Part shown: positions 34,918 through 45,356 of the stretch, in pieces
Layout of the letters: every line of letters starts with the position of its first letter
Position numbering within the stretch: the first letter of the stretch is position 1
Origin: Flavobacterium sp. HTF
GTDB lineage: Bacteria; Bacteroidota; Bacteroidia; Flavobacteriales; Flavobacteriaceae
Reading direction: 5' to 3'
Assembly: GCF_003105115.1 (NCBI RefSeq)
Contig: NZ_QETH01000003.1
Span: 1-64,000 of the forward strand
DNA length: 64,000 bases
The notes under the pieces: model-generated
What the model was told of the DNA's origin: nothing
Database searches by the model: none
The model's input: the letters and a program-made list of their open reading frames with translations, nothing else
Program-made: the position numbers and the translations under genes

Positions 34918-37900
34918 ATGCGTAAATTCTTTCTTTTTTTATTTTTTCTGATTTTTTCGAAAAATTTTATTCACGCACAGGAATATTATTTCAAACATTT
35001 TCAGGTTGAAGAAGGACTGTCCAACAATACTGTCCTGACTTCCATGCAGGACGATGACGGTTTTATGTGGTTTGGTACAAAAGATGGTCTGAACAGGTTT
35101 GACGGCTACCGTTTTAAGACTTACAGAAGTCAAAACGATCCTATAAACAGTTTAGGCAGCAACTATATTCAGTCTTTGCATCAATATAATGGTACCATTT
35201 GGGTGGGAACAGATAAAGGTTTGTATCAATATGATAAAAAGGAAGACCATTTTTCAATTTTTAATGAAGCGATCAATGACAGGATCAACGATATTAATCA
35301 TGATAAAAAAGGGAATATCTGGTTTATTTCGGGAAATATCCTTTATAAATATGCTCCGGTAAAAAAGGAAACCAAAACATTTAACCCAAGTAAATATTTT
35401 ATAACAACTTCAATCACAAGGGATCAGAAAGGCGAAATCTGGGCTTCTTCTTTAAATAAAATATATCATTATTCCGAAGAAAATCTTTCGTTTGAAAGTA
35501 TCACCTTAAATCCGCCATCCAATAAAACCAATTTCAGGATTACGGTTATTTATGCCTGGGACAAAGACACTATTCTGATAGGAACTCAGGATCATGGTGT
35601 TATGGTGTATAATATTAAAACCAAAATAACTTCTTCTTTAGAATTCACCGGAAAAGATCCTGTATTTGTACGACAATTTAAAAAGAAAGGAAACGAAGAG
35701 CTCTGGATTGCCAGCGAATCAGGCGTATATGTTTATAATCTTAAAACAAAAAGAAATCTGAATATCCGCAAGAATTATAATGATCCTTATGCAATATCGG
35801 ACAATGCGGCCTATTCTATTACTATTGATAAAGAAAACGGAATCTGGATCGGAACTTATTTTGGCGGTGTCAATTACCATCAGAAACAATATACACAGTT
35901 TAAAAAATATTTTCCGCAAAACAATCAGAATTCCATTAACGGAAGCGCTGTCCGCGAAATCCATAAAGATGATTCGGGCGACTTATGGATTGGAACCGAA
36001 GATGCGGGTCTGAACAGATTTAATCCAAAAACACAAAAATTCACCTCCTATTCCCCAAACGGAAATGGTGGCTCGGTTTCTTATTATAACATTCATGCCT
36101 TGCTGCCCCGAAAAGACAAAATCTGGGTCGGAACTTTTGAGCATGGCCTGGATATTCTCGACAGAAAATCGGGTGCTGTAATAAGGCATTACAGTGCCAA
36201 TGATCCTTCGAGCGGGCTGCACAGTAATTTCATATTTTCATTTCATGAGAATAAAAAGAAACAGCTTTTTGTGGTTACCACATTGGGAATTTACACCTAT
36301 AATGAATCGAATGATAACTTTGACATCCTGAAAATATTTCCGGAAACAACACATTATACTAATTTTAAAGAAGACAGCGACGGTAATTACTGGGCAGGAA
36401 GCTACAGGGATGGTTTGTTTTTTTATAATACTAAAACCAGAAAAAAAGAAATTTTCATTTATGATTATAAAAACCCAAACGGCATCAGTAATAACTCTAT
36501 CAATTCTATTTTTGAGGACAGCCATAAAAACTTATGGTTTGCTACCGAAAATGGCCTGAATCTGTTTGATAAAAAAACAAGGACTTTTAAGAAGTTCAAT
36601 ACCAAAAATGGTTTTCCGAGTAACGTTTTTTATTCCATTTTAGAAGATGAATCTAAAAATTTATGGCTTACGACTTCTAAAGGTCTGGTGAAATTTGGTC
36701 CCGATCATAAAAGTATTAAAATTTATACCACGGCAAATGGTTTACTGAGCGATCAGTTCAATTACAGTTCGGCTTTTAGGGATACAAACGGCGATATGTA
36801 TTTTGGAAATTTAAACGGAATGATCAGTTTCAACCCGAAGAATTTTACCAAAAACAAGTACACGCCTTCCATTTTTATTACCAATCTTCAAATTAATAAT
36901 AAGGATATTGATACCAATGAAAATGATTCGCCTATAAAGCAATCTATTTCACATATTGACGAACTCGAACTTCATAATAATCAGTCGTCTTTTAATCTTG
37001 AATTTGCTTCTTTAAATTATACCGCACCGGAACTTACCGAATATTGGTATCAGCTTGAAAATGTAAACAATGACTGGGTATATCTGGAAAGAAACAACAA
37101 AGTGTTTTTTACCGAACTGGCACCCGGAGATTATGTTTTTAAAGTAAAATCATTAAATAGTTTTGGAATCTGGAGCAAAGAAATTAAGCTTAAGATCAAA
37201 ATATTACCGCCGTTTTACGCTAGTATTTATGCTTACATCCTGTATTTTTTACTGATGTGCGCCGGGTTTTATTATATCATTCGTTATTCTCAAAACTTAA
37301 CCCAGATAAAAAACAACCGAAAAATAAAACACCTGAACGATGAAAAAGAAAAAGAAATCTATCAGGCCAAAATTGACTTTTTTACCAACGTCGCACATGA
37401 GATCAGGACACCGCTGACACTTATAAAAGGTCCGCTGGAGAAATTGCTGATTATGGAACATCAGTCTGCAGAAGTACCGCAGAATCTTTCCATTATGAAG
37501 AAAAACACGTCACGATTACTCAAATTAGTGAATGAGTTACTGGATTTCAGGAAATCTGAAATTGGCGGTTTGAAGCTCACTTTCGTGGAAGCGAATATTT
37601 CATCTATGGTTCGTAATTTACATTTGAGATTCAGTCAGTTGATTGAGGAAAGGCAAATTGAGTTCGAACTGGAACTCGGAGAAAAAGATATTTTTGCTTT
37701 TGTGGATAAGGAAGCGTTCAAGAAAATACTGAGTAATTTAATTAATAATGCGATAAAATATTCAAAAGAAAAGGTTTCGATTACGCTTTTCAGGGATGAA
37801 AAAAAACTAACCCTGACGGTTAAAAATGACGGTGAACTGATTCCGTTTCAACTGAAGGATAAAATTTTTGAGCCCTTTTTCAGGGTTGACAATACAGATG

Positions 37901-38868
37901 CTGCTTCAGGAACGGGAATAGGGCTTTCGCTGGCGCATTCGCTGACACAATTACATAACGGAAGCCTTCAGCTGATTGCAGACCAGAAACTGAATGTTTT
38001 TGAACTGACTGTTCCTCTGCACCAGGAAGAAGAGTTTATGTTTTATACGGATTCTGAGAAAGAAACAAATGAGAAGGAAACAGAAAAAGTAGAAACTGAA
38101 AAAAGGGACGAAAGAACACAGATTTTAGTTGTAGAGGACAATGAAGACCTTCTGAGCTTTATTACTTCAGAATTGGGTTCCGCTTACACCGTCCTGAAAG
38201 CTGACAATGGAGAAAATGCACTTAAAATCATTCATAACGAAAATGTTCAACTGGTTATCAGCGATATACAAATGCCGATTATGGACGGAATTACGCTTTG
38301 CAAAAAAATCAAGACCAATTTAGAAACCAGTCATATTCCGGTAATTTTACTAACTGCCAAAAATTCGCTGAAATCGCAAATTGACGGACTTGAAGTTGGT
38401 GCCGATGCCTATATAGCAAAACCTTTTTCTATGGATTATTTAAAAGTTCAGGCTAATAATCTTATCGAAAACAGAAAGCAAATTATGAAATATTATGCGA
38501 GTTCACCACTTTCGCATATCAAAAGTATTGCGCACAATAAAACCGATGAAAAATTCCTGAAAAAACTTGATGAAGAAATCCTGAAAAACATAACCGATTC
38601 GGATTTAAGCGTAGAATCACTGGCAGAAATCATGAATATGAGCCGTTCTACTTTATACCGAAAAATCAAGGATATTTCGAATCTTAGTCCGAACGAACTA
38701 ATTAATATTGTACGTTTAAAAAGAGCGGCAGAACTGCTTTTAAATGAAAATTACAAAATGTATGAAATTGCCGAAATGGTTGGTTATAAGTCACAAACCA
38801 GTTTTGGAAGAAGTTTTCTGAAACATTTTGAGATGTCACCTTCAGATTACATTGCCATGAATAAATAA
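34918..38868 (+). CDS. Hybrid two-component system sensor/regulator (HTCS) of the PUL
   Basis: A 1316-residue single-chain sensor and transcription factor. Domains: signal peptide (to about 20), periplasmic two-propeller region of Reg_prop repeats (about 25-670; repeated WFGTKDGLNRFD, IWVGTDKGLYQYD, LWIGTEDAGLNRFN), Y_Y_Y domain (about 690-770), one membrane helix (about 775-795), HisKA with phospho-His827 in FTNVAHEIRTPLTL, HATPase (GTGIGLSLAHSLTQ), receiver with phospho-Asp1116 (VISDIQMPIMDG), and C-terminal AraC HTH (about 1200-1316). It should bind a released oligosaccharide in the periplasm and switch on the divergent susC operon. All catalytic residues are present. Confidence 0.96.
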   Translation: MRKFFLFLFFLIFSKNFIHAQEYYFKHFQVEEGLSNNTVLTSMQDDDGFMWFGTKDGLNRFDGYRFKTYRSQNDPINSLGSNYIQSLHQYNGTIWVGTDKGLYQYDKKEDHFSIFNEAINDRINDINHDKKGNIWFISGNILYKYAPVKKETKTFNPSKYFITTSITRDQKGEIWASSLNKIYHYSEENLSFESITLNPPSNKTNFRITVIYAWDKDTILIGTQDHGVMVYNIKTKITSSLEFTGKDPVFVRQFKKKGNEELWIASESGVYVYNLKTKRNLNIRKNYNDPYAISDNAAYSITIDKENGIWIGTYFGGVNYHQKQYTQFKKYFPQNNQNSINGSAVREIHKDDSGDLWIGTEDAGLNRFNPKTQKFTSYSPNGNGGSVSYYNIHALLPRKDKIWVGTFEHGLDILDRKSGAVIRHYSANDPSSGLHSNFIFSFHENKKKQLFVVTTLGIYTYNESNDNFDILKIFPETTHYTNFKEDSDGNYWAGSYRDGLFFYNTKTRKKEIFIYDYKNPNGISNNSINSIFEDSHKNLWFATENGLNLFDKKTRTFKKFNTKNGFPSNVFYSILEDESKNLWLTTSKGLVKFGPDHKSIKIYTTANGLLSDQFNYSSAFRDTNGDMYFGNLNGMISFNPKNFTKNKYTPSIFITNLQINNKDIDTNENDSPIKQSISHIDELELHNNQSSFNLEFASLNYTAPELTEYWYQLENVNNDWVYLERNNKVFFTELAPGDYVFKVKSLNSFGIWSKEIKLKIKILPPFYASIYAYILYFLLMCAGFYYIIRYSQNLTQIKNNRKIKHLNDEKEKEIYQAKIDFFTNVAHEIRTPLTLIKGPLEKLLIMEHQSAEVPQNLSIMKKNTSRLLKLVNELLDFRKSEIGGLKLTFVEANISSMVRNLHLRFSQLIEERQIEFELELGEKDIFAFVDKEAFKKILSNLINNAIKYSKEKVSITLFRDEKKLTLTVKNDGELIPFQLKDKIFEPFFRVDNTDAASGTGIGLSLAHSLTQLHNGSLQLIADQKLNVFELTVPLHQEEEFMFYTDSEKETNEKETEKVETEKRDERTQILVVEDNEDLLSFITSELGSAYTVLKADNGENALKIIHNENVQLVISDIQMPIMDGITLCKKIKTNLETSHIPVILLTAKNSLKSQIDGLEVGADAYIAKPFSMDYLKVQANNLIENRKQIMKYYASSPLSHIKSIAHNKTDEKFLKKLDEEILKNITDSDLSVESLAEIMNMSRSTLYRKIKDISNLSPNELINIVRLKRAAELLLNENYKMYEIAEMVGYKSQTSFGRSFLKHFEMSPSDYIAMNK

Positions 38869-38883
38869 AAATACAGAGAGGAT

Positions 38884-38911
38884 GGATTTGTTGTTATTTG
38901 ACAACAAATCC
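38884..38911. terminator. Hairpin over the end of the MscS gene
   Basis: GGATTTGTTGT (38884-38894) and ACAACAAATCC (38901-38911) pair with a 6-base loop. It lies just after the HTCS stop (38868) and overlaps the last codons of the convergent MscS gene, whose C-terminal Gly-Phe-Val-Val-Lys is encoded by the right arm. Confidence 0.75.
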
Positions 38912-39706
38912 GTTTTCTTTTAAGGTGCTCAGGACTTCTGTAATTATTTTTGAACGATTTTCTGAATTATTTGATTTTGCTTCTGTAGTAATTACCCAGT
39001 AACGAATGTTGAGCTGGGCAACTCCGCCGGTAATATCCGCAATGTAAGCAGAATCGTTGTGATCTTTATCCAGTACATCGTCGTTATTGACCAGAACTTG
39101 TTTTACCAGTTCGATCGCGTGGTTAAAATCAGAGCCATATTCCAGACCAACCGTAAAAGTTTGTAACAGAAAACCACTGCTGTTGTAGTTGATAAGTGTA
39201 TTTTTTATCAAAAGTGCATTTGGGATGTAAATAATTTTACTGTCACTTTTGATTTCAGTATCACGAAGGTTTAATGTGAGAACCTCACCTTTTACGCCAT
39301 TGCTTTCAATGATATCACCAATAGAAAAAGGCCTTTTGAAAGCCAGAAGAATTCCGGCAAGGAAATTTTCTCCAATATCTTTCAGGGCAAAACCTACTAT
39401 GAAAGCAGAGATTCCGGCACCTGCCAGCAGACTTTGTGCCACTCCGCTCAATCCGATAATTCGGAACATTACAAGCATTCCAATTATAATCAGAACAGAT
39501 TTAATCAATCGCGCGATAAAACTGGCAAGTAAAGGATCGTGCATTCTGACTTTTAGTCTTTTATCGGCTAATATCCCGATTCTCGTTGCGATAAACCAGG
39601 AAACCAGAATTACGGCTACAGCCAGTATAAATTTGGGCGTCAGATCAACCAGACTATAATAATATCCTTCTAAATGCTTGTAAACGTCGTTAAAAAAATC
39701 TTCCAT
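38894..39706 (-). CDS. MscS-family mechanosensitive channel
   Basis: A 270-residue small-conductance channel that releases solutes on hypo-osmotic shock. Three membrane helices (about 22-42, 62-82, 88-112), of which the third is the Gly/Ala-rich pore helix VAQSLLAGAGISAFIVGFAL, are followed by the conserved cytoplasmic beta-domain (FKRPFSIGDIIESNGVKGEV, IIYIPNALLIKNTLINYN) and a C-terminal alpha/beta domain. The size matches E. coli MscS. The gene stands alone. Confidence 0.92.
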   Translation of the reverse strand: MEDFFNDVYKHLEGYYYSLVDLTPKFILAVAVILVSWFIATRIGILADKRLKVRMHDPLLASFIARLIKSVLIIIGMLVMFRIIGLSGVAQSLLAGAGISAFIVGFALKDIGENFLAGILLAFKRPFSIGDIIESNGVKGEVLTLNLRDTEIKSDSKIIYIPNALLIKNTLINYNSSGFLLQTFTVGLEYGSDFNHAIELVKQVLVNNDDVLDKDHNDSAYIADITGGVAQLNIRYWVITTEAKSNNSENRSKIITEVLSTLKENGFVVK

Positions 39707-39832
39707 GCTACATCCTAATTATTAATAATTGATTTTAAAATTAAAAAATCAGCCAGTAAGCCAATTATAGAATATCAATATTATATTATAAAAACTTAAT
39801 GTACTAGCAGGGTTTAATAAGGAAAAATATGT

Positions 39833-39840
39833 TAAATTTG
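39833..39840 (+). promoter_or_regulatory. -7 promoter element of the sugar dehydrogenase gene
   Basis: TAAATTTG is an exact TAnnTTTG match 30 bases before the ATG at 39871, which gives a leader of about 24 bases. A TTTAAT stretch at 39813-39818 may be the weak -33 box. Confidence 0.5.
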
Positions 39841-39870
39841 AGATACCAAATCACAACCTACTAAATAGTT

Positions 39871-42789
39871 ATGAAAGAAAAATTACGTTTTAAATCGGTT
39901 TTATCATCATTAAGGACAACATTTCTTTATGTTTCCTTTTTACTTATTTCATGGCAGGCCAATTGCCAGTACATCACAGAAAACCTTGCTCCTACTGCGA
40001 TTATTAAAGAGGGACTTTCTTTGGAACAATCCTCCGACGGGAGAATATTTATTGCCGAGAGAGGCGGGATTGTAAAAGTGTACCAAAATAATACCGTAAC
40101 CAATGTTTTTACAGTTACAACAGTTACCGACAACGAACAAGGATTGCTCGGACTTACGCTACATCCTGATTTTGCCACAAACGGATATATTTATGTATTC
40201 TACAGTATAAATGACGGAACAGTCATCAGGCACCGAATAGAAAGGGTCAAAATTGACAATGCCAATCAGGTCGTAAGCAGACAGGAAATTCTTCTTCTAG
40301 AGCCTATTGGCGGTGGATTTCATAATGGAGGCGATTTAAAATTCTTTAACGGATTTTTGTATGTAACTGTTGGAGACAGTCAGCAAAATACGAATTCACA
40401 GGATTTAGATACTTATAAAGGAAAGATTTTGCGTCTGACCGAAGATGGTCAGCCTGCTCCCGGAAATCCATATTACGGAAGCGGATCTGTGCAAAGACAA
40501 AGTATTTGGGTTTATGGATTTAGAAATCCGTGGAGACTGGTTGCCAATCCTAAAGCCAATAAACTATTTGTTCTGGATGTTGGTACTTCATGGGAAGAAG
40601 TTAATGAAATCAGCAATCCGACAATACGCAATTACGCTTGGGGGCATCCTCAGGGTGGCGACGGGAAAAAAAATGCCGGCTTATTTACAAATCCAATATT
40701 TACCTATGCAACCGGAAGTATTGGTAATGCTTTGACAAATGGTGTTTTATACAATCCGGCAACACCACGTTATCCAAATCTTGAAGGAAAATTTATTATT
40801 AAAGATTATGTCAGAACAGAAATAAGATCTTTTGATCCAAATGTTGCAGATCCTGTTTCTGATATATTTTATACAGCTCCACAACAATATGTTTTGGGTA
40901 TGATGTTAGGAAATGACGGCTACCTTTATTATTGTTCTTACCAAAATAATGGTTCTTTAGTAAGACTTAATTATATAGAAACTGAAGCTCCGACGATTGT
41001 AAATCATCCGGTAACGCAAACGATAATGGAAACGTATCCGGTTACTTTTAATGTAACGGCAAGCGGCGTTGGACTAAGTTACCAATGGCAATTTAATAAT
41101 GTAAATATTCCGGGAGCAACAGCGGCAAGTTATACGATTCCAAATGTTACCAATGCAGATGCGGGAGCGTACAAAGTTGTAGTGACCAATACGGCAGGAA
41201 ATGTGACCAGTAATCCGGCAACTCTTACGATAACTCCTTTTAGCAATGCACCGGCAGTTACTTTGGTTTCTCCTCTCCCAACATTAAAATGGAATGCAGA
41301 TGATATCATTAATTTTTCTGCGACTGCAACAGATACAGAAGACGGAACATTACCTGCAAGCGCTTTCTCATGGAGTATGGATTTATTTCATGAAGATGTT
41401 CCCGGAGCAGGACATTCTCATCCGGGGGCAAGCCCTCAGGGAGTAAGTTCAGGAACTTTTGTAGCTTCTAACCAGGGAGAAAAAACGCCAAATGTCTGGT
41501 ACAGATTTACGGTTAAAGTTACAGATAGTGATGGATTGACAGCTTCTGCTTTTGTAGACGTTCATCCGAATCTGGTTGATGTTACTGCTACAAGTTCTCC
41601 TGCTTTATTAAATTTAGAATTTAACCAAAAAGCGGTTACAGCTCCTTCTACCAAAAAAGTGGTAGCGAATGCTAAATTACAGACACTAAATGCACCAACA
41701 CCTCAATATGTTGGAAACAAACGATATGATTTTGATCACTGGAGCCAGGGCGGCGCTGTAAACCAGACTTTTCAGGCACCTGCAACCGGAACAATTACCT
41801 ATACGGCATTTTATACTGAAACGACACTTACCAGTGCCCCTTATGAGGGAATAATTGCCCAGATTCCGGGCATCATAGAAGCAGAAAATTATGATATTGG
41901 ACCAAGTGCCTATTTTGACAGTAATGGTGGCGGAGATAACGCTTACAGACCTGGCGATGGCGTAGGAACTGAAGCCTGTAATGAAGGCGGATTTAATATT
42001 TCGTATGTAGCCAAAAACGAATGGCTGAAATATACCGCAAAAGTAAATTCGACTGGAAATTATGATATTAAGCTCCGAATTTCAACACCTTATAACAACA
42101 AAACTGTTCATCTCGAAGTAGATGATGTAAATGTGACAGGTTCTGTCAATATTCCAAACACGACCGGATTTCAGAACTGGCAGACTCTAACCATTCCGAA
42201 TATTCCTCTAACTCAGGGGGTTCATGTTATTACCTTATTTTTTGAGGAAGCAGATGTTAATGTCAATAAACTTGAGTTTACATTATCAGGAAATGCCGTA
42301 ACACCGGTTGCTGATTTTGAAGTCAATACACAAATGGGTTGTTTGAATACAGCTGTAACTTTTACGTCAGTGTCTGTAGGAACTGTAGATACTTATAACT
42401 GGAGTTTTGGCGAAGGCGCAACACCTGCTACCACAACAGGAATTGGGCCTCATTCTGTAATTTACGGTACCGAAGGCGACAAAACAGTTTCTTTAACGGT
42501 AACCAATACAGCAGGAAACAATAAAAAAGAGATTACCTATATGGTTCATAATTGCAATCTTGGTGTAGAAAATCCGGATGAAGAATCAAAAAAGATTACC
42601 GTTTATCCAAATCCGTCAAAAGGTATTTTTAATTTATCAAAAGAGCTGGAATGGACAATTTATTCTTCTCTTGGAACAAAAATAAAACACGGTTCCGGAA
42701 ATGTAATTAATATTTCTGATCAGGCAACAGGGATTTATTTCCTTAAAAATAACCTGAGCAGTAAATCGATATCCATTATAAAACAATAA
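39871..42789 (+). CDS. T9SS-exported PQQ-type sugar dehydrogenase with Ig, CBM6 and PKD domains
   Basis: A 972-residue modular exoprotein. Domains: signal peptide (to about 31), glucose/sorbosone dehydrogenase-like six-bladed propeller (about 40-365; LGLTLHPDFATNGYIYVFYS, GGGFHNGGDLKFFNGFLYVT, SIWVYGFRNPWRLV), Ig-like domain (about 370-460), a further beta domain with HEDVPGAGHSHPGA, a CBM6-like module (about 665-800; IIEAENYDIGPSAYFD), PKD domain (about 805-890) and a C-terminal T9SS type A sorting domain (ITVYPNPSKGIFNLS). It probably oxidises soluble sugars outside the cell while anchored to polysaccharide. PQQ itself must come from elsewhere, since no pqq genes are in the window. Confidence 0.9.
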   Translation: MKEKLRFKSVLSSLRTTFLYVSFLLISWQANCQYITENLAPTAIIKEGLSLEQSSDGRIFIAERGGIVKVYQNNTVTNVFTVTTVTDNEQGLLGLTLHPDFATNGYIYVFYSINDGTVIRHRIERVKIDNANQVVSRQEILLLEPIGGGFHNGGDLKFFNGFLYVTVGDSQQNTNSQDLDTYKGKILRLTEDGQPAPGNPYYGSGSVQRQSIWVYGFRNPWRLVANPKANKLFVLDVGTSWEEVNEISNPTIRNYAWGHPQGGDGKKNAGLFTNPIFTYATGSIGNALTNGVLYNPATPRYPNLEGKFIIKDYVRTEIRSFDPNVADPVSDIFYTAPQQYVLGMMLGNDGYLYYCSYQNNGSLVRLNYIETEAPTIVNHPVTQTIMETYPVTFNVTASGVGLSYQWQFNNVNIPGATAASYTIPNVTNADAGAYKVVVTNTAGNVTSNPATLTITPFSNAPAVTLVSPLPTLKWNADDIINFSATATDTEDGTLPASAFSWSMDLFHEDVPGAGHSHPGASPQGVSSGTFVASNQGEKTPNVWYRFTVKVTDSDGLTASAFVDVHPNLVDVTATSSPALLNLEFNQKAVTAPSTKKVVANAKLQTLNAPTPQYVGNKRYDFDHWSQGGAVNQTFQAPATGTITYTAFYTETTLTSAPYEGIIAQIPGIIEAENYDIGPSAYFDSNGGGDNAYRPGDGVGTEACNEGGFNISYVAKNEWLKYTAKVNSTGNYDIKLRISTPYNNKTVHLEVDDVNVTGSVNIPNTTGFQNWQTLTIPNIPLTQGVHVITLFFEEADVNVNKLEFTLSGNAVTPVADFEVNTQMGCLNTAVTFTSVSVGTVDTYNWSFGEGATPATTTGIGPHSVIYGTEGDKTVSLTVTNTAGNNKKEITYMVHNCNLGVENPDEESKKITVYPNPSKGIFNLSKELEWTIYSSLGTKIKHGSGNVINISDQATGIYFLKNNLSSKSISIIKQ

Positions 42790-42821
42790 TAATTAAAAAT
42801 TTACTTTTAAATTTAAAGCAC

Positions 42822-42853
42822 AAAAAAAGGCATACGTAACGTATGCCTTTTTT
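42822..42853. terminator. Strong palindromic terminator
   Basis: AAAAAAAGGCATACGT and ACGTATGCCTTTTTT form a near-perfect stem with a minimal loop and A/T tails on both strands. It serves the dehydrogenase gene (ends 42789) and the convergent TonB receptor gene (ends 42894). Confidence 0.92.
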
Positions 42854-42893
42854 ATGAAAATTAATTAATTGGCTTATAAAAGAATATTTTTGT

Positions 42894-45329
42894 TTAGAAT
42901 TTGTAAGTAACACCCACTCTAAAGTTTCTTGGCTGTTCTGTCTGCCAGTAGTACGTATTAATGTTTAATGACGCATAATAAGAACCACTGTAAAGGTATT
43001 TATCCAGAATATTGAAAACGTTTGCTGTGAATTTCATTTTTCCTGTTTCATACGACAGGCCTCCGTCAAGTTTGAAATAATCCGGAAGTTTTTGCAATCC
43101 TACTGCCCATGAATCAGTTTGTCTGCCTACAAGGTAAGTTCCTCCAAGAGACGCCCCCAAACCTTTTAGTTTACCAGATGAAACGGTATAATTTAGCCAT
43201 GCATTTGCCGTATGTTTTGAAAAACCAAATAGACTGCTTCCATCTGGAATACCAGTTATTCTTGAATCGGTAACAATTGATTCTGTAAAGGCATAATTTG
43301 CAATCAGGTTAAGACCGTCAAGTATTTTTCCTCTCACATCAAACTCAGCTCCTTGTGCTCTTTTCTCTCCTAAAATCACTTTAAAAACTTCATTTGGCCC
43401 ATTACTAGGATCAGATGTAAGTTCATTATTCTTAATGATTCTGTAAGCAGAAAGTGTCGTACTCCACGATCCGTCAAACCAGTCTCTCTTAATACCAAAT
43501 TCTATATTATTACCTGTTAGCGGTTTTACTTCATCTCCATTTTTAGTAATACCCGACTGAGGCGTAAAAGCCTGATCATATAATCCGTAAACCGAAGTAT
43601 TAGGCGTGATAGAATAACTAAGACCTACACGTGGTGTAATATGACTGTCTTCCTGTATATCTCCCCAATTGTTCTGGCTGATCCAGGTATATCTGGCCGC
43701 AACTGTAAGTCTCAGTCTGTTCTCAAGAAATCCTAATTCATCCTGAATATATCCTGCAGAATATTTGGTAATCATACCTCCAAAAGATCTTTGTTTCAAA
43801 GGTGTCTCACGGTCAAAACTTGGAAATCCGTTTGACGGAGTTCCGTAATTTGGATTATTAACATCAAATGGATTGTCGTATGTATCTAAGTCATGTGATT
43901 GGTAAAAATCAGCATAATATTCTTTATTCCCTAAATCAACACCACCCAATACTTTATGGGATACAGAACTCGTATTGAATTTTCCGTTAAGGAAAATCTG
44001 CCCTAAAAACATATCGCTTTCAGCATCCCAAATACCAACATTGCGAATAATCTGACCTGGGGCAAGTGTACCTAATATCTCACTTGGAATTTTATTTTCA
44101 TCTTTGTAAATCGGTCCCGGACCAACCGCTGATGGCCATGAACTGTATCCTTCCTGTAAATATTTAAAATAAGCGGTCTGGGCTGTAAGTTTCCAGTTAT
44201 CATCAAACTTATGTTCAAATGTTAAATATCCACTGTGATCGTTCATTTTTGTATCCGGAATCCCAGGCTGAGTCATTGTAAAGTTTCTTGGCATGGTTGC
44301 GTACCCGCCGCCATCGGCGCCAAATATATAGAAAGAACCCACTTCAGTCATATTAGCATGCTGCAAATTGTATTCTAAAGTTACTTTTGTTTTATCATCA
44401 ATCTGATATGAAAGAACCGGAGCAATTACGTAACGGTCATTGTGCTCAAACGGTCTGTGTGACCCTTTGTTCTGAAAAGAACCATTAAAACGGTATAAGA
44501 ATTTCCCCTTTTTATCAAACTTTCCATCAAGGTCAACACTTGCTCTGTAAAAATCATAGCTTCCTGCCATAACTGTAGCTTCGCCTTTTGTAATTCCCGT
44601 TGGCTTTTTCGTAACCACATTATAAAGTCCGCTTGGATCACCGCTCGAAAGCATAAATCCTGCCGGACCTTTTACAAATTCAATATGGTCAACAAAACTC
44701 ATATCTTCTGTAAGCGGTCCCCAAAAAGAAGTAACTACATTAAAACCATTACGAAAGGCCTGAATCTGAGATCCACGCATAGTAATGTTAGTGTACATGT
44801 CTCCCCAGTGCTCTAAACGTACAGCACCACTCACGTTACGGATTACGCCGTCACTCATACTGATGATTTGCTGATCTTTTAAAGTCTGACCACTCACAAT
44901 CTGAATGTTTTGCGGAATTTCCAATACCGGAGTCTGAAGACGCAAAGACAAAGAAGGCTTGTCTTGCTTATACTTGTTTTTTGTAATCACAACTTCATCA
45001 AGATCTTCCTGATTTTCAGAAAGTGCAAAGTTTTTTGTGGTTGTCTGATTAGCAGCAACAACAATTGTTTCTTCCACTACTTTTACACCTACCGCTCTTA
45101 CTCGTATTGTATAAGAAGCCGGTTTAACATTCTTGATTTCATACTGCCCGCTCTCATTAGTAACAGCCGTATATTTTGTTCCTTTAAGACTTACAGAAAT
45201 ATTATCTGCCGGTACATTTCCGCTTAAAGTGACTTTTCCAACTATTTTACCTGCATCCTGACCCAGCATTTGCAATGAGCTCAGAAACAACAAGCTAAAG
45301 ATAAATTTTTGAATGGTTACTGTATTCAT
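42894..45329 (-). CDS. TonB-dependent siderophore-type receptor
   Basis: An 811-residue outer-membrane receptor. Signal peptide (to about 23), carboxypeptidase-like regulatory domain (about 27-105; GKIVGKVTLSGNVPADNISV), plug (about 125-240; PQNIQIVSGQTLKDQQI, IEFVKGPAGFMLSSGDPSG) and 22-strand barrel ending in RNFRVGVTYKF. The VEFVKGP-type and GLYNVVTKKP stretches are typical for ferric siderophore receptors such as FhuA/FpvA relatives. It should import a ferric hydroxamate or similar chelate; the ligand cannot be read. A candidate Fur box precedes it. The upstream MBL gene is codirectional but 187 bases away. Confidence 0.92.
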   Translation of the reverse strand: MNTVTIQKFIFSLLFLSSLQMLGQDAGKIVGKVTLSGNVPADNISVSLKGTKYTAVTNESGQYEIKNVKPASYTIRVRAVGVKVVEETIVVAANQTTTKNFALSENQEDLDEVVITKNKYKQDKPSLSLRLQTPVLEIPQNIQIVSGQTLKDQQIISMSDGVIRNVSGAVRLEHWGDMYTNITMRGSQIQAFRNGFNVVTSFWGPLTEDMSFVDHIEFVKGPAGFMLSSGDPSGLYNVVTKKPTGITKGEATVMAGSYDFYRASVDLDGKFDKKGKFLYRFNGSFQNKGSHRPFEHNDRYVIAPVLSYQIDDKTKVTLEYNLQHANMTEVGSFYIFGADGGGYATMPRNFTMTQPGIPDTKMNDHSGYLTFEHKFDDNWKLTAQTAYFKYLQEGYSSWPSAVGPGPIYKDENKIPSEILGTLAPGQIIRNVGIWDAESDMFLGQIFLNGKFNTSSVSHKVLGGVDLGNKEYYADFYQSHDLDTYDNPFDVNNPNYGTPSNGFPSFDRETPLKQRSFGGMITKYSAGYIQDELGFLENRLRLTVAARYTWISQNNWGDIQEDSHITPRVGLSYSITPNTSVYGLYDQAFTPQSGITKNGDEVKPLTGNNIEFGIKRDWFDGSWSTTLSAYRIIKNNELTSDPSNGPNEVFKVILGEKRAQGAEFDVRGKILDGLNLIANYAFTESIVTDSRITGIPDGSSLFGFSKHTANAWLNYTVSSGKLKGLGASLGGTYLVGRQTDSWAVGLQKLPDYFKLDGGLSYETGKMKFTANVFNILDKYLYSGSYYASLNINTYYWQTEQPRNFRVGVTYKF

Positions 45330-45356
45330 TTTTTGAATGGTTATTTAAATTCAGGG

